A stretch of DNA of 13,396 nt from JBCCMB01 sp039026555 (GCA_039026555.1 JBCCMB010000070.1:1-13396), one strand, 5' to 3'. Counted from the stretch's first letter, positions 1 through 6,560 are shown. Numbers and translations are program-made. The notes: generated from the letters alone by a model not told the origin.

Positions 1-168
1 GGCCATGTCGTCTGCGCCATTGCACGAACGCGACATAGCGACCGCCAAATTAGGGTAAGGAGACACTTATACGTGCGCAATCGGCGCCTGGCTCAGAAGG
101 TAGGGCCGGCTGCAGGTACATCGTCCCCCTGTCGAACTCGCAAACCGCAATTTTTCATCCGTCCGATC

Positions 169-189
169 AAAACCCGGCGGCGCCGACCG
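169..189 (-). terminator. Possible weak terminator after tRNA-Val
   Basis: Just downstream of the tRNA on the minus strand, a short GC-rich stem (CGGT paired with GCCG, one wobble) is followed by GGTTTT. The stem is short and the T run is only four bases, so this is a tentative call. Confidence 0.25.
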
Positions 190-197
190 AAATTGGA

Positions 198-272
198 TGG
201 TGGGCGATACTGGGATTGAACCAGTGACCCCTGCCGTGTGAAGGCAGTGCTCTCCCGCTGAGCTAATCGCCC
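198..272 (-). tRNA. tRNA-Val, anticodon CAC
   Basis: The minus strand folds into a complete 75-nt cloverleaf with an encoded CCA end. The acceptor stem is GGGCGAT paired with ATCGCCC, then discriminator A and CCA. The D stem is GCTC/GAGC. The anticodon stem CTGCC/GGCAG encloses the loop TTCACAC, whose middle bases CAC read the valine codon GTG. The T arm ACTGG-TTCAATC-CCAGT is intact. The 5-nt variable loop marks a class I tRNA. All stems pair without mismatch, so this is a functional gene rather than a relic. Confidence 0.97.
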
Positions 273-297
273 GGCGCTGATTGGCGCGGAAAGTGGG

Positions 298-325
298 TGT
301 ATGGCCGACGATCATGTCTCGTCAA
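298..325 (-). promoter_or_regulatory. Probable sigma-70 type promoter of the tRNA-Val gene
   Basis: Read on the minus strand, TTGACG (320-325) matches the -35 hexamer at five of six bases. It is followed after 16 nt by CATACA (298-303), a weak -10. The mature tRNA begins about 25 nt further on, a normal distance for a short tRNA leader. The assignment rests on motif match and position only. Confidence 0.45.
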
Positions 326-503
326 CCCACCGCCCGCACAAGCCGGAATTGTGGCCGATTTGGGTCCGCAATCAGCGATCACAATCTGAAATATTCGCCG
401 TGTGAGTTCAAAACACAGAGTCAAAGCGCGCAAATTTTTGCAAAGCGGGTTTTATTTTTCCATCGCTTCGTGTAGGACCGCCCGCTCGCGTCGCGATTAC
501 GCA

Positions 504-539
504 GAGTTTTGGCCCTTTTCGAAGGGTTAGCAAAAACTC
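504..539. repeat. Nested stem-loop (36 nt)
   Basis: An outer stem GAGTTTT (504-510) pairs with AAAACTC (533-539). An inner stem CCCTT (513-517) pairs with AAGGG (522-526) around a TTCG tetraloop. Neither strand shows a T tract directly after the structure, so a classical intrinsic terminator is unlikely. It could be part of a small RNA or a leader structure. Confidence 0.5.
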
Positions 540-592
540 AAATGATCGCAATCGACTACCAGAATTAAATGACCTTGGGTTCGGCGCCGGCG

Positions 593-610
593 CGTCACAA
601 ATTTGTCACG
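593..610. promoter_or_regulatory. Operator-like near-palindrome
   Basis: CGTCACAAATTTGTCACG is an 18-bp palindrome with one mismatched pair (two positions) and a perfect 10-bp core ACAAATTTGT. It lies about 230 bp upstream of the gene at 839, at the edge of the AT-rich block. The symmetry is typical of a dimeric repressor site, but no regulator can be named. Confidence 0.35.
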
Positions 611-697
611 CCGTTCGGTTACTTGCCTTGATAAATATTAATGTGTGTTCATTTGATATTTTTCATGGTGAGCAGACATAAGGTCAGTAATTGGAAA

Positions 698-727
698 GTT
701 AGTGTTGAATTTAATATTTGAACTAAC
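698..727. repeat. AT-rich inverted repeat GTTAGT...ACTAAC
   Basis: Six-base arms GTTAGT (698-703) and ACTAAC (722-727) flank an AT-rich centre with further partial pairing. It lies about 110 bp upstream of the small gene at 839. It could be a protein-binding site or an RNA structure in that gene's leader. Confidence 0.3.
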
Positions 728-838
728 TACATCTGCAATCAGGCGCGACACCGCTGGAGCGGGCCGCCACAGAACGAGGGACAGGACCGCCATGCATTCA
801 TGCAATCGAATGTATCGCGGTGATCGTGGAGAAATAGA

Positions 839-1102
839 ATGGCGAACGATTTTTGTAATGAAGACGGCGCAAGACGCCTGAAGAGTAAGATTGAAGAGTA
901 CTGGACCAATAGAGGCTATGACGTGAGCATCAATTTGGTCGATGCAGGCTTTCTGCCTGCAATGCGTTCGGCGCGCACCGATGTTCGCAGCGATATGGTG
1001 AATGGCATGCCGGCGCGGAAGAAAACGGCGAGCCAAGAGGCCGACAAAGGCAATGGCCGGCGGTTAAGCGACATTCAAGTCGCCGATATGCAAGCAGCCT
1101 AG
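839..1102 (+). CDS. Small conserved hypothetical protein (87 aa)
   Basis: A short soluble protein with no signal peptide or membrane segment. The ATG is preceded by GGAG at 828-831, seven bases upstream, which supports this start. Residues 11-58 look like the structured part: a charged helix (ARRLKSKIEEYW), then RGYDVSINLVDAGF, then the motif MRSARTDVRSDMVNGMP at 42-58. From memory, this pattern recurs in small uncharacterised proteins of alphaproteobacteria, which makes this a real gene rather than chance. The last 30 residues are polar, probably disordered and likely variable. The gene runs convergently with gph, with eight bases between the stop codons. No function can be assigned. Confidence 0.8.
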   Translation: MANDFCNEDGARRLKSKIEEYWTNRGYDVSINLVDAGFLPAMRSARTDVRSDMVNGMPARKKTASQEADKGNGRRLSDIQVADMQAA

Positions 1103-1110
1103 GCTGAAGG

Positions 1111-1806
1111 TCAGATAATGCGAGGCGCTAAGCGCGCCTCCACTTCGCCCGGCAATTCTTGAAAATGATCGATCACCGTGTCGGCGCCTAAACTCGTCGG
1201 CGCGGTGTCCGTGTATCCAAAACTCACCAGGATTACCGGCGCGCCAGCCGCGCGCGCCGCACCGACATCGGCGCTGCTGTCGCCAACCATGAGGGAGTGT
1301 TTGACATTCCCTCCAGCGTTGGCCACCGTCTCCAAATAATGATCTGGATGCGGTTTGCTGTGTTTCACCGCGTCCGCTCCGACAATGGCGGAAAAGCGGT
1401 CCGCAAGACCGACCGCTTGAAGCAATTGTTTAGACAGGTTGGTGCGTTTGTTGGTGCAGACAGCGAACCGGGCGCCGGCGTTAGACAAGTCGTCAAGCGC
1501 CGCCTCGACGCCAGGAAAAACGCGGCTGTGTCCTGCGATGTCTTCGGCATAGACCTGTATAAAGGTTTCTGTCAGCTGATTGAGCTTGTCTTTCGAAAAT
1601 TGGGTATTTGCTTGGCGCGCGCTGCGGTCGATCAGCGCGCGCGCGCCTTTACCGATATGCCGGCGTGTGTCCTCCAGCCTAGCGGGCGCGAGTCCTTCTG
1701 AGATCAAAACATGATTAAGCGCTCGATGGAGGTCCGGAGCGGTATCGACGAGCGTACCGTCTAGGTCGAACACGATAAGGGCGCGTGAGAGACGTCCAGC
1801 TCGCAT
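1111..1806 (-). CDS. gph: Phosphoglycolate phosphatase, HAD superfamily
   Basis: A 231-aa cytoplasmic Mg-dependent phosphatase of the HAD-IA group, expected to hydrolyse 2-phosphoglycolate to glycolate. That product arises from oxidised DNA ends and from RuBisCO in autotrophs. All four HAD motifs are present: FDLDGT with the nucleophile D14 and acid/base D16, CTN at 117-119, K151 in KHSKPHP, and GDSSAD at 175-180 with acidic D176 and D180. The helical cap lies at about residues 20-95. A GGAG eight bases before the ATG supports the start. The gene is divergent from glmU with 86 bp between starts. Close HAD relatives can act on other phosphates, so the family is certain and the exact substrate slightly less so. 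Confidence 0.87.
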   Translation of the reverse strand: MRAGRLSRALIVFDLDGTLVDTAPDLHRALNHVLISEGLAPARLEDTRRHIGKGARALIDRSARQANTQFSKDKLNQLTETFIQVYAEDIAGHSRVFPGVEAALDDLSNAGARFAVCTNKRTNLSKQLLQAVGLADRFSAIVGADAVKHSKPHPDHYLETVANAGGNVKHSLMVGDSSADVGAARAAGAPVILVSFGYTDTAPTSLGADTVIDHFQELPGEVEARLAPRII

Positions 1807-1892
1807 AGGTCGATCTCCATCTTGTCCGTTGCGGCGATATCGTTGATGGTCGCGCCGGTTTTATAGATTCCTAGCGGGAAGGCGAGATTTAG

Positions 1893-3251
1893 ATGACGGC
1901 GAGAGCGGCGGTGGTTTTGGCGGCGGGCAAAGGCACGCGGATGAAGTCCGATCTGCCGAAAGTCCTGCATTCGGTCGGCGGTCGCGCCATGTTGTCATGG
2001 ACCCAAGCTTTAGCGGACGAGCTTGGGTGCGATCAAACCGTCGTCGTTGTCGGGCCCGAGGCGTCTGAGGTTCAAGACGCCGCCGCCGAGTTGGTCGGCG
2101 CGAAGAATGTTTGCATTCAACATAATCAACTAGGCACGGCCGATGCGGTGAAGGCGGCTGCGCCGGCGCTGGAAGGGTTTACTGGTGATGTTATCGTTCT
2201 TTACGCGGATACGCCCCTAATTCCCGCCAGCGCGGCGGAACAAGCGTTTGAAGCGCTCACGGACGGCGCTGGCGTTTCCGTATTGGGGTTTTACGCCCGA
2301 GAACCGGGTGGATATGGCCGCCTTATCCGCAATTCCGCCGGTGATTTAGACCGTATCGTTGAAGCCAAAGACGCAAGCTCCGATGAAAGCGCGGTTGATT
2401 TATGCAATTCCGGCGTGATGGCGGCGGCGTGGCCATTGATGGCGAACTTGTTGGAAGAGGTCGGCGACGACAACGCCAAAGGGGAGTATTATCTGACCGA
2501 CCTTGTCGGTTTGGCCCGTCGGCGCGACTTGCGCGCGGCCGTCGTCACCTGTGAAGAGCGCGACGTTTTGGGCGTAAACTCGAGGGCTCAGCTAGCCGAG
2601 GCCGAAGCGGCGTTTCAGGTGCGTGCGCGCGAAGCTGCAATGTCGGCTGGCGTCAGCATGGCGGCGCCGGAGACGGTCTATTTCAGCTGGGACACCAAGC
2701 TAGGCCGAGATGTCTATGTAGAACCCAATGTGGTTTTCGGGCCCGGCGTCACCGTTGCAGACAAAGCGCGCATTAAAGCGTTCTCGCATTTGGAGGGCGC
2801 AACCGTCGGCTCAAGCGCAGATGTCGGACCGTTTGCGCGATTGCGTCCTGGCGCGCAATTGGGCGACGCGGTCAAAATCGGCAATTTCGTCGAGGTCAAA
2901 AACGTGACGCTCGGCGAGGGCGCAAAGGTCAATCATCTCTCCTATGTCGGCGATGGATCGATCGGCGCGGACGCGAATATCGGCGCTGGCGTGATCTTCT
3001 GTAATTATGACGGCTTCTTTAAGCATCAGACCCTGGTGGGGGCGGGGGCGTTTATCGGTTCCAATTCAGCTTTGGTGGCGCCCGTATCTGTGGGGGACGG
3101 CGCTTACATCGGCTCCGGCTCCGTTATCACCAAAGACGTCGAGGCGGATGCGCTTGGCGTCGCGCGCGCCAAGCAGGTTGAACGCAAAGGCTGGGCGCGG
3201 GCTTTCAAAGATAAAATGGCCAAAAGGAAAGCTTCCGAAAAGAAGGATTAG
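1893..3251 (+). CDS. glmU: Bifunctional GlmU: GlcN-1-P acetyltransferase / GlcNAc-1-P uridylyltransferase
   Basis: A 452-aa cytoplasmic enzyme making UDP-GlcNAc, the precursor of peptidoglycan and lipid A, in two steps from GlcN-1-P, acetyl-CoA and UTP. The N-terminal nucleotidyltransferase domain (about 1-230) opens with the signature LAAGKGTRM at 9-17, followed by K23 in LPKVL. Metal-site D106 lies in YADTPL, and GEYYLTD is at 197-203. A linker helix leads to a left-handed beta-helix of hexapeptide repeats (about 255-430). That domain carries the acetyltransferase signature NHLSYVGD with catalytic H348, then NYDG at 371-374. The tail is lysine-rich. Length matches the family. It is followed two bases later by rpiA, so the two are probably co-transcribed and translationally coupled. 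Confidence 0.97.
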   Translation: MTARAAVVLAAGKGTRMKSDLPKVLHSVGGRAMLSWTQALADELGCDQTVVVVGPEASEVQDAAAELVGAKNVCIQHNQLGTADAVKAAAPALEGFTGDVIVLYADTPLIPASAAEQAFEALTDGAGVSVLGFYAREPGGYGRLIRNSAGDLDRIVEAKDASSDESAVDLCNSGVMAAAWPLMANLLEEVGDDNAKGEYYLTDLVGLARRRDLRAAVVTCEERDVLGVNSRAQLAEAEAAFQVRAREAAMSAGVSMAAPETVYFSWDTKLGRDVYVEPNVVFGPGVTVADKARIKAFSHLEGATVGSSADVGPFARLRPGAQLGDAVKIGNFVEVKNVTLGEGAKVNHLSYVGDGSIGADANIGAGVIFCNYDGFFKHQTLVGAGAFIGSNSALVAPVSVGDGAYIGSGSVITKDVEADALGVARAKQVERKGWARAFKDKMAKRKASEKKD

Positions 3252-3253
3252 GC

Positions 3254-3949
3254 GTGTCGGATCTTGCGAAGAAGAATGCGGCGCTGGCCGCCTTGGAGCT
3301 GGTGGAAGACGGAATGGTTTTGGGCCTCGGCACCGGGTCGACGGCGGCTCACTTCGTCGCCGCGCTGGGCGAACGCGTTGCGGCGGGCCTAAGCGTCTCC
3401 GGCGCGCCCACCTCGCTTGCGACGGAGCGTCAGGCGCGCGGGCTTGGAATTCCGCTGATTGATTTGGACGCTGGGCCTCAGATCCACCTTACCGTTGATG
3501 GGGCCGACGAGTTTGACCCCAAGCTGAACCTCATCAAGGGCGGCGGGGCGGCGTTGTTGCGCGAGAAGATCATCGCCGACGCGTCAGATCGTATGGTCGT
3601 GATCGCGGACGCCTCCAAGGAAGTCTCTACGCTCGGCGCATTTCCATTGCCGATTGAGGTCAATCCGTTTGGGCTCGGCTTAACCGATGCGCGTATCGGT
3701 CAAGCTCTGGCGAGTTTGGGGCTGGCCGACGCCATGCGAAATGTTCGTATGGCCGATACCGGCGCGCCTTTGCGGACAGATGGCGACCACATCATTATCG
3801 ATGTGCAATGCGATAAAATCGAAGATCCCAAAGCGCTCGCCGACCTGTTGGATAAGATTCCAGGCGTTGTGGAGCACGGCTTATTCGTCGACCTCGCAGA
3901 CCTCGTTTTAATCGGCGATGACGGCGGAGTTCGCCGGCTCGCTCGCTAG
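3254..3949 (+). CDS. rpiA: Ribose-5-phosphate isomerase A
   Basis: A 231-aa cytoplasmic enzyme interconverting ribose 5-phosphate and ribulose 5-phosphate in the non-oxidative pentose phosphate pathway. Family signatures are all present: GLGTGST at 24-30 (phosphate binding), DGADE at 82-86 with active-site D82 and D85, and KGGGAALLREK at 95-105 with K95 and the catalytic base E104. The start is GTG, two bases after the glmU stop. Its Shine-Dalgarno (AAGAAGGA) lies inside the last glmU codons, indicating translational coupling. Length and motif spacing are normal for the family, with no sign of truncation. Confidence 0.96.
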   Translation: MSDLAKKNAALAALELVEDGMVLGLGTGSTAAHFVAALGERVAAGLSVSGAPTSLATERQARGLGIPLIDLDAGPQIHLTVDGADEFDPKLNLIKGGGAALLREKIIADASDRMVVIADASKEVSTLGAFPLPIEVNPFGLGLTDARIGQALASLGLADAMRNVRMADTGAPLRTDGDHIIIDVQCDKIEDPKALADLLDKIPGVVEHGLFVDLADLVLIGDDGGVRRLAR

Positions 3950-3959
3950 CGAAGACGTC

Positions 3960-3978
3960 GACGCCTTCGTCGGCGTTT
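3960..3978 (+). terminator. Weak terminator candidate after rpiA
   Basis: GACGCC (3960-3965) pairs with GGCGTT (3972-3977) around a six-base loop, followed by only three Ts counting the last paired bases. It sits 11 bp after the rpiA stop, a sensible place for a terminator. The short T run keeps confidence low. Confidence 0.25.
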
Positions 3979-4072
3979 GCCTCGCTCAGCGTATTGCGTG
4001 CGAGGATCGACACTGCTCCCTAAAAACGATGACGCGGCGCTTGACGCGGCGATCAAACCGAAGGACCACGGA

Positions 4073-4080
4073 TTAACCAT
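4073..4080 (+). promoter_or_regulatory. CtrA half-site motif TTAACCAT upstream of the parA-like gene
   Basis: The exact octamer TTAACCAT, described as a CtrA motif in Caulobacter, lies 37 bp before the GTG start at 4118 in the 168-bp gap after rpiA. An octamer can occur by chance. Its intergenic location and the second copy before the aminotransferase gene make it worth recording. Confidence 0.35.
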
Positions 4081-4117
4081 GATCCCGCTGGGGCGGCGAT
4101 CCTAGGAGGTTTCATCT

Positions 4118-4975
4118 GTGAGTACGCGTATCGTCTCCGTCGTCAACATGAAGGGCGGCGTGGGAAAGTCGACGTCTGTAAGTTGTTTGGCCGAGGCGTT
4201 GGCGGCTGAAAACGGTTTACGCGTGCTGGTCGCCGATTTGGACCCGCAATCCAATGTGTCGATGATGCTTGGCGGCCCAGATCGCTGGGCGGAGCTGCGT
4301 GAAAGCGAGCGCACGCTGGAGCACTACTTTCAGCAATTCGTCTATGGCGGCGAACCGCGCCGTTTTAGTGAATTTATTTCTAGTAAAGTCAGCGATCTAA
4401 CGGGCGATCCAGTTGTCGATTTGATCGTCGCGACGCCGGAATTTCGTTATGTCGAGCGCGACGCACTTGTGAAGTTTATTAAGCAGGGCTTCGACATATC
4501 GGCGGTGCAAAAACGGTTGGCGCGGATTACGGCGTCCGCCGTTGAAAGTGTCGCGAACGCATATGATCTAGTGCTGTTCGATTGCCCGCCGGGGATCTCA
4601 TTGTTCGCCGAAGCGGCGATTGAGATGTCTGAGTTTGTGATTATTCCCACAATTCCAGACTATGTGTCTCGGTTGGGTATTGTCGCGTTTCGAAAGCGCG
4701 CGGTGAAAGCGATGGAGCAGCGTCGCTTTACCGAGGACCGGATTTACACGCTGATCACCAAGTATGACGCGAATTTAATGCTGCACGAGAGCGAAGTAGA
4801 ATTGCTGCGCGCCAACTTCCAAACGTTTGAGACAGTGATCCCTCAGCATGAGCAAATCGCGCGCGCCGGCGAATGGTCCGAGGAGCCACGAAGCTTGGAT
4901 ATGAAATACGGCGAGGCGGCGGATGTCATTCGGCGGTTCGCCGCCGAGTTCCAAGAACGCGTGGGGTTGATGTAG
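4118..4975 (+). CDS. Orphan ParA/Soj-family ATPase
   Basis: A 285-aa ParA-type ATPase without a ParB neighbour. Residues 11-19 (MKGGVGKST) are the deviant Walker A motif with signature lysine K12 and P-loop lysine K17. VADLDPQSN at 38-46 is the Walker A' element and LVLFDCPPG at 151-159 the Walker B region. Such ATPases dimerise on ATP, usually bind DNA non-specifically, and position plasmids, chromosomes or protein clusters with a partner that stimulates hydrolysis. The GTG start follows a strong AGGAGG (4104-4109) at eight bases. The next gene, 38 bp downstream, is a small basic protein and the natural partner candidate. Chromosomal Soj is usually beside ParB near the origin, so this is more likely a cargo-positioning or regulatory paralogue. 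The cargo is unknown. Confidence 0.9.
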   Translation: MSTRIVSVVNMKGGVGKSTSVSCLAEALAAENGLRVLVADLDPQSNVSMMLGGPDRWAELRESERTLEHYFQQFVYGGEPRRFSEFISSKVSDLTGDPVVDLIVATPEFRYVERDALVKFIKQGFDISAVQKRLARITASAVESVANAYDLVLFDCPPGISLFAEAAIEMSEFVIIPTIPDYVSRLGIVAFRKRAVKAMEQRRFTEDRIYTLITKYDANLMLHESEVELLRANFQTFETVIPQHEQIARAGEWSEEPRSLDMKYGEAADVIRRFAAEFQERVGLM

Positions 4976-5013
4976 CGAAGACCGGCGGCAGTCGGCGAAT
5001 TAAAGGGAGAGCG

Positions 5014-5379
5014 ATGGAAAAGGCGCTAAAAAAACTGTTCGCGGTGATCACGGAAGAGGCGGCTAGCAATGTCGCCTTTTCGCGTAAACTAGAAGACGCC
5101 ATGGGCGCGTTTGCGGAGACGTACCAAAAAGACCGCAAGATCGAACGGGAAATCGAAGGGTTTAACCCCCTCGTCGCGTTAAAGGCCTTGGGCGCGGAGA
5201 GCTTCCACAAGCGAGTCGGCGGAATGAGCGCCCCTGCGCTTAAACTCTTGATCCAAAAACACAATCTTGACCCATCCGGCGCGTTACAAGGACGTGCAAG
5301 CAAGGCGAAACTCGTCGACGCCATTGTTGGAGCCGCGGAAAAACGCGCAGCGCGCGACGCTAAACTCTTTGAGTATTAG
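5014..5379 (+). CDS. Small basic protein with possible SAP-like domain, candidate partner of the ParA ATPase
   Basis: A 121-aa soluble protein. The ATG at 5014 is chosen because AGGGAGA (5004-5010) precedes it at three to five bases. Longer readings in this frame overlap the parA-like gene and lack such a site. The N-terminus (MEKALKKL) is lysine-rich. A charged, probably helical stretch covers about 12-48. The C-terminal part (about 50-115) reads as helix (APALKLLIQKHN, 73-84), loop with LDPSG (85-89), helix (KLVDAIVGAAEKR, 99-111). This resembles small SAP/HeH-like nucleic-acid-binding folds and, from memory, an LDPS/MDPS motif seen in small alphaproteobacterial proteins. Its place after a parA-like gene suggests a ParB-like or adaptor role. 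This is inference; the family is not recognised with certainty. Confidence 0.8.
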   Translation: MEKALKKLFAVITEEAASNVAFSRKLEDAMGAFAETYQKDRKIEREIEGFNPLVALKALGAESFHKRVGGMSAPALKLLIQKHNLDPSGALQGRASKAKLVDAIVGAAEKRAARDAKLFEY

Positions 5380-5398
5380 CGCCCGTGTCCATAGGGCG
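5380..5398. terminator. Hairpin between convergent genes
   Basis: CGCCC (5380-5384) and GGGCG (5394-5398) pair around a nine-base loop in the 27-bp gap between two convergent genes. There is no T tract on either strand, so a bidirectional terminator role is only a guess from position. Confidence 0.25.
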
Positions 5399-5406
5399 TG
5401 CGTCGC

Positions 5407-6360
5407 TTAAAGCCGGACGCCAAGCGCCGAGACGGTCGACAATGTCAAACCGCCAGTCGGCAATCCTTGCGACACTTGAAAGTCCCGAACGGCGGACAGT
5501 GTTTTGGATCCCATTTTGCCGTCAATCTCGCCGGGATCGTACCCCTTTTCCTTAAGCGCCGTTTGGATGCCGAAGATCGCGTCTTCCGTTGTGTTGGTTT
5601 CACACAAGATTTCCCGCCAGTCCTGGCGCTCGTCCGCGATTAAAACCCTGCGCTCTACCGTGTCGAACTCCGCCGGTACAACTTCCACTTCCGTTCGCTC
5701 AGGCTGCACCAAACGACGAATTTCCCGCGTTTCGTAAACTGCGGGGATCGCCCGGCGTTCAACGGAGGCGGGCTGAACAACAACGCGCTTGCGAACGGTT
5801 TCGTAGGTCGCCTCGACCTGTTCATCCACAACGCGTTCCGGTTCAAGCACGATTGTGCGCGTGATCGTCTTGTATTCTGCGGGAATTTCGACGCGGCACA
5901 TAATCTCGCCTGTCGCTTCATCGATTTTTTCAAATGCGCCGCGGCCTGGTTTCCATTCGACGCGCGCCGGCGACACGAGCACTTTTTCTTCGACTGTTTC
6001 GATCTCCGCCGGGATGATTTTCTTGACCACTTTCGCCGGCGCGATCATGACGCGCTCTTCGACATAATCATATTGCGGCGGCACCGGTATGTACTCAAAC
6101 GAAGCTTCTTGAACCATTACGCGCTGCTCGAGCGTCTCGTACTCAGCTGGTACTTTCTGCACGCGCTGGGATTCGGCTTTCAGCAATACGCGTTCGTAAA
6201 CGGAATTGTATTCGGCTGGGATCCTCACTTTCGCATAACACTCGCCAGGCTTGGCGTTAGGCGGCAGTATGTCCTGAGCGACAGCCGCCGGGCCGGTGGC
6301 GAGCGAGCTGGCGACTATAGCGGCAAAGCCGACAGCGACGGTTTTGGCTTCCATCATCAT
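5407..6360 (-). CDS. Exported eight-repeat protein with C-terminal peptidoglycan-binding domain
   Basis: A 317-aa protein. Three consecutive ATGs (6352-6360) follow AGGAAG and AAGGGG, and the sequence after them is a signal peptide (VAVGFAAIVASSLATGPAAVAQ). These fix the start near 6360 rather than at the far upstream ATG of the open frame. The mature part has eight repeats of exactly 23 residues at 47-138 and 159-250, consensus roughly [IV]PAxYxTVxxRVLVxPAxxex. They form two blocks of four separated by a 20-residue insert ending in TGEIMCRVE. Cysteines C41, C155 and C253 precede or follow the blocks. Residues 258-317 match a PG_binding_1-type domain (IQTALKEKGYDPGEIDGKMG, then TLSAVRDFQVSQGL). 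It is probably periplasmic and wall-associated. Similar repeat proteins exist in other Gram-negatives as far as I recall, with unknown function. Confidence 0.88.
   Translation of the reverse strand: MMMEAKTVAVGFAAIVASSLATGPAAVAQDILPPNAKPGECYAKVRIPAEYNSVYERVLLKAESQRVQKVPAEYETLEQRVMVQEASFEYIPVPPQYDYVEERVMIAPAKVVKKIIPAEIETVEEKVLVSPARVEWKPGRGAFEKIDEATGEIMCRVEIPAEYKTITRTIVLEPERVVDEQVEATYETVRKRVVVQPASVERRAIPAVYETREIRRLVQPERTEVEVVPAEFDTVERRVLIADERQDWREILCETNTTEDAIFGIQTALKEKGYDPGEIDGKMGSKTLSAVRDFQVSQGLPTGGLTLSTVSALGVRL
5611..6222 (-). repeat. Eight 23-residue protein repeats in two blocks of four
   Basis: In protein space the unit [IV]PAxYxTVxxRVLVxPA recurs eight times with an exact 69-bp period. 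A 60-bp insert separates copies four and five. The copies differ at DNA level, so the duplication is old and selection holds the length. Confidence 0.85.
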
Positions 6361-6406
6361 CCCCTTGATCTTCCTAGATCCGTCGCGTCCCATCCACGAC
6401 ACATCT

Positions 6407-6425
6407 TTGTCCACCCTGTGGATTA
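6407..6425. promoter_or_regulatory. Two head-to-head DnaA-box-like 9-mers
   Basis: TGTGGATTA at 6417-6425 is the complement of TAATCCACA, one mismatch from the consensus TTATCCACA. TTGTCCACC at 6407-6415 has two mismatches. They face each other one base apart, about 50 bp upstream of the peptidoglycan-binding protein's start. The match is imperfect, so this may be coincidence. Confidence 0.25.
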
Positions 6426-6433
6426 GCACAGGC

Positions 6434-6451
6434 CTGTATCTGGTATTACAG
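6434..6451. promoter_or_regulatory. Operator-like inverted repeat CTGTA-N8-TACAG
   Basis: Five-base perfect arms CTGTA (6434-6438) and TACAG (6447-6451) separated by eight bases lie in the 235-bp divergent region between the repeat-protein gene and the UPF0178 gene. The dyad symmetry suits a dimeric regulator. No cognate factor can be named. Confidence 0.25.
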
Positions 6452-6560
6452 TGAATCAATCCGCTTGTCTCGCTTTGAGGCGGTCTCTCTCGGAAAGCGG
6501 GTTTCGCCTCGGAGAATTTCGCGTAATGCGCGATAATTCGATCATAGATGAACTTTAATT

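Larger units (their letters stand above)
273..838. other. Long non-coding stretch with inverted repeats and an AT-rich block
   Basis: No credible gene is visible in these 566 bases. The tRNA promoter lies at its left end. A nested hairpin is at 504-539, a near-palindrome centred on ACAAATTTGT at 593-610, and an inverted repeat with GTTAGT/ACTAAC arms at 698-727. Roughly 630-730 is clearly more AT-rich than the coding DNA around it. The right part should contain the promoter and leader of the small gene starting at 839. An unannotated small RNA is possible but cannot be shown from sequence alone. Confidence 0.6.

Noticed and set aside
2..58. Open frame entering from the left edge and ending in TAA at 56-58
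   Set aside because: Only 18 codons are visible and nothing recognisable can be read. It could be the tail of a gene outside the window or chance.
73..219. GTG-started frame of 48 codons behind AAGGAG-like bases
   Set aside because: It runs antisense into the tRNA 3' end, is rich in Arg and Pro with no family resemblance, and the motif spacing is poor.
665..721. Tiny ATG frame of 18 codons in the AT-rich block
   Set aside because: No ribosome binding site and too short to judge; more likely part of a non-coding region.
1630..1647. GC-alternating run inside gph
   Set aside because: It is ordinary coding sequence for Arg/Ala-rich residues, not a separate repeat element.
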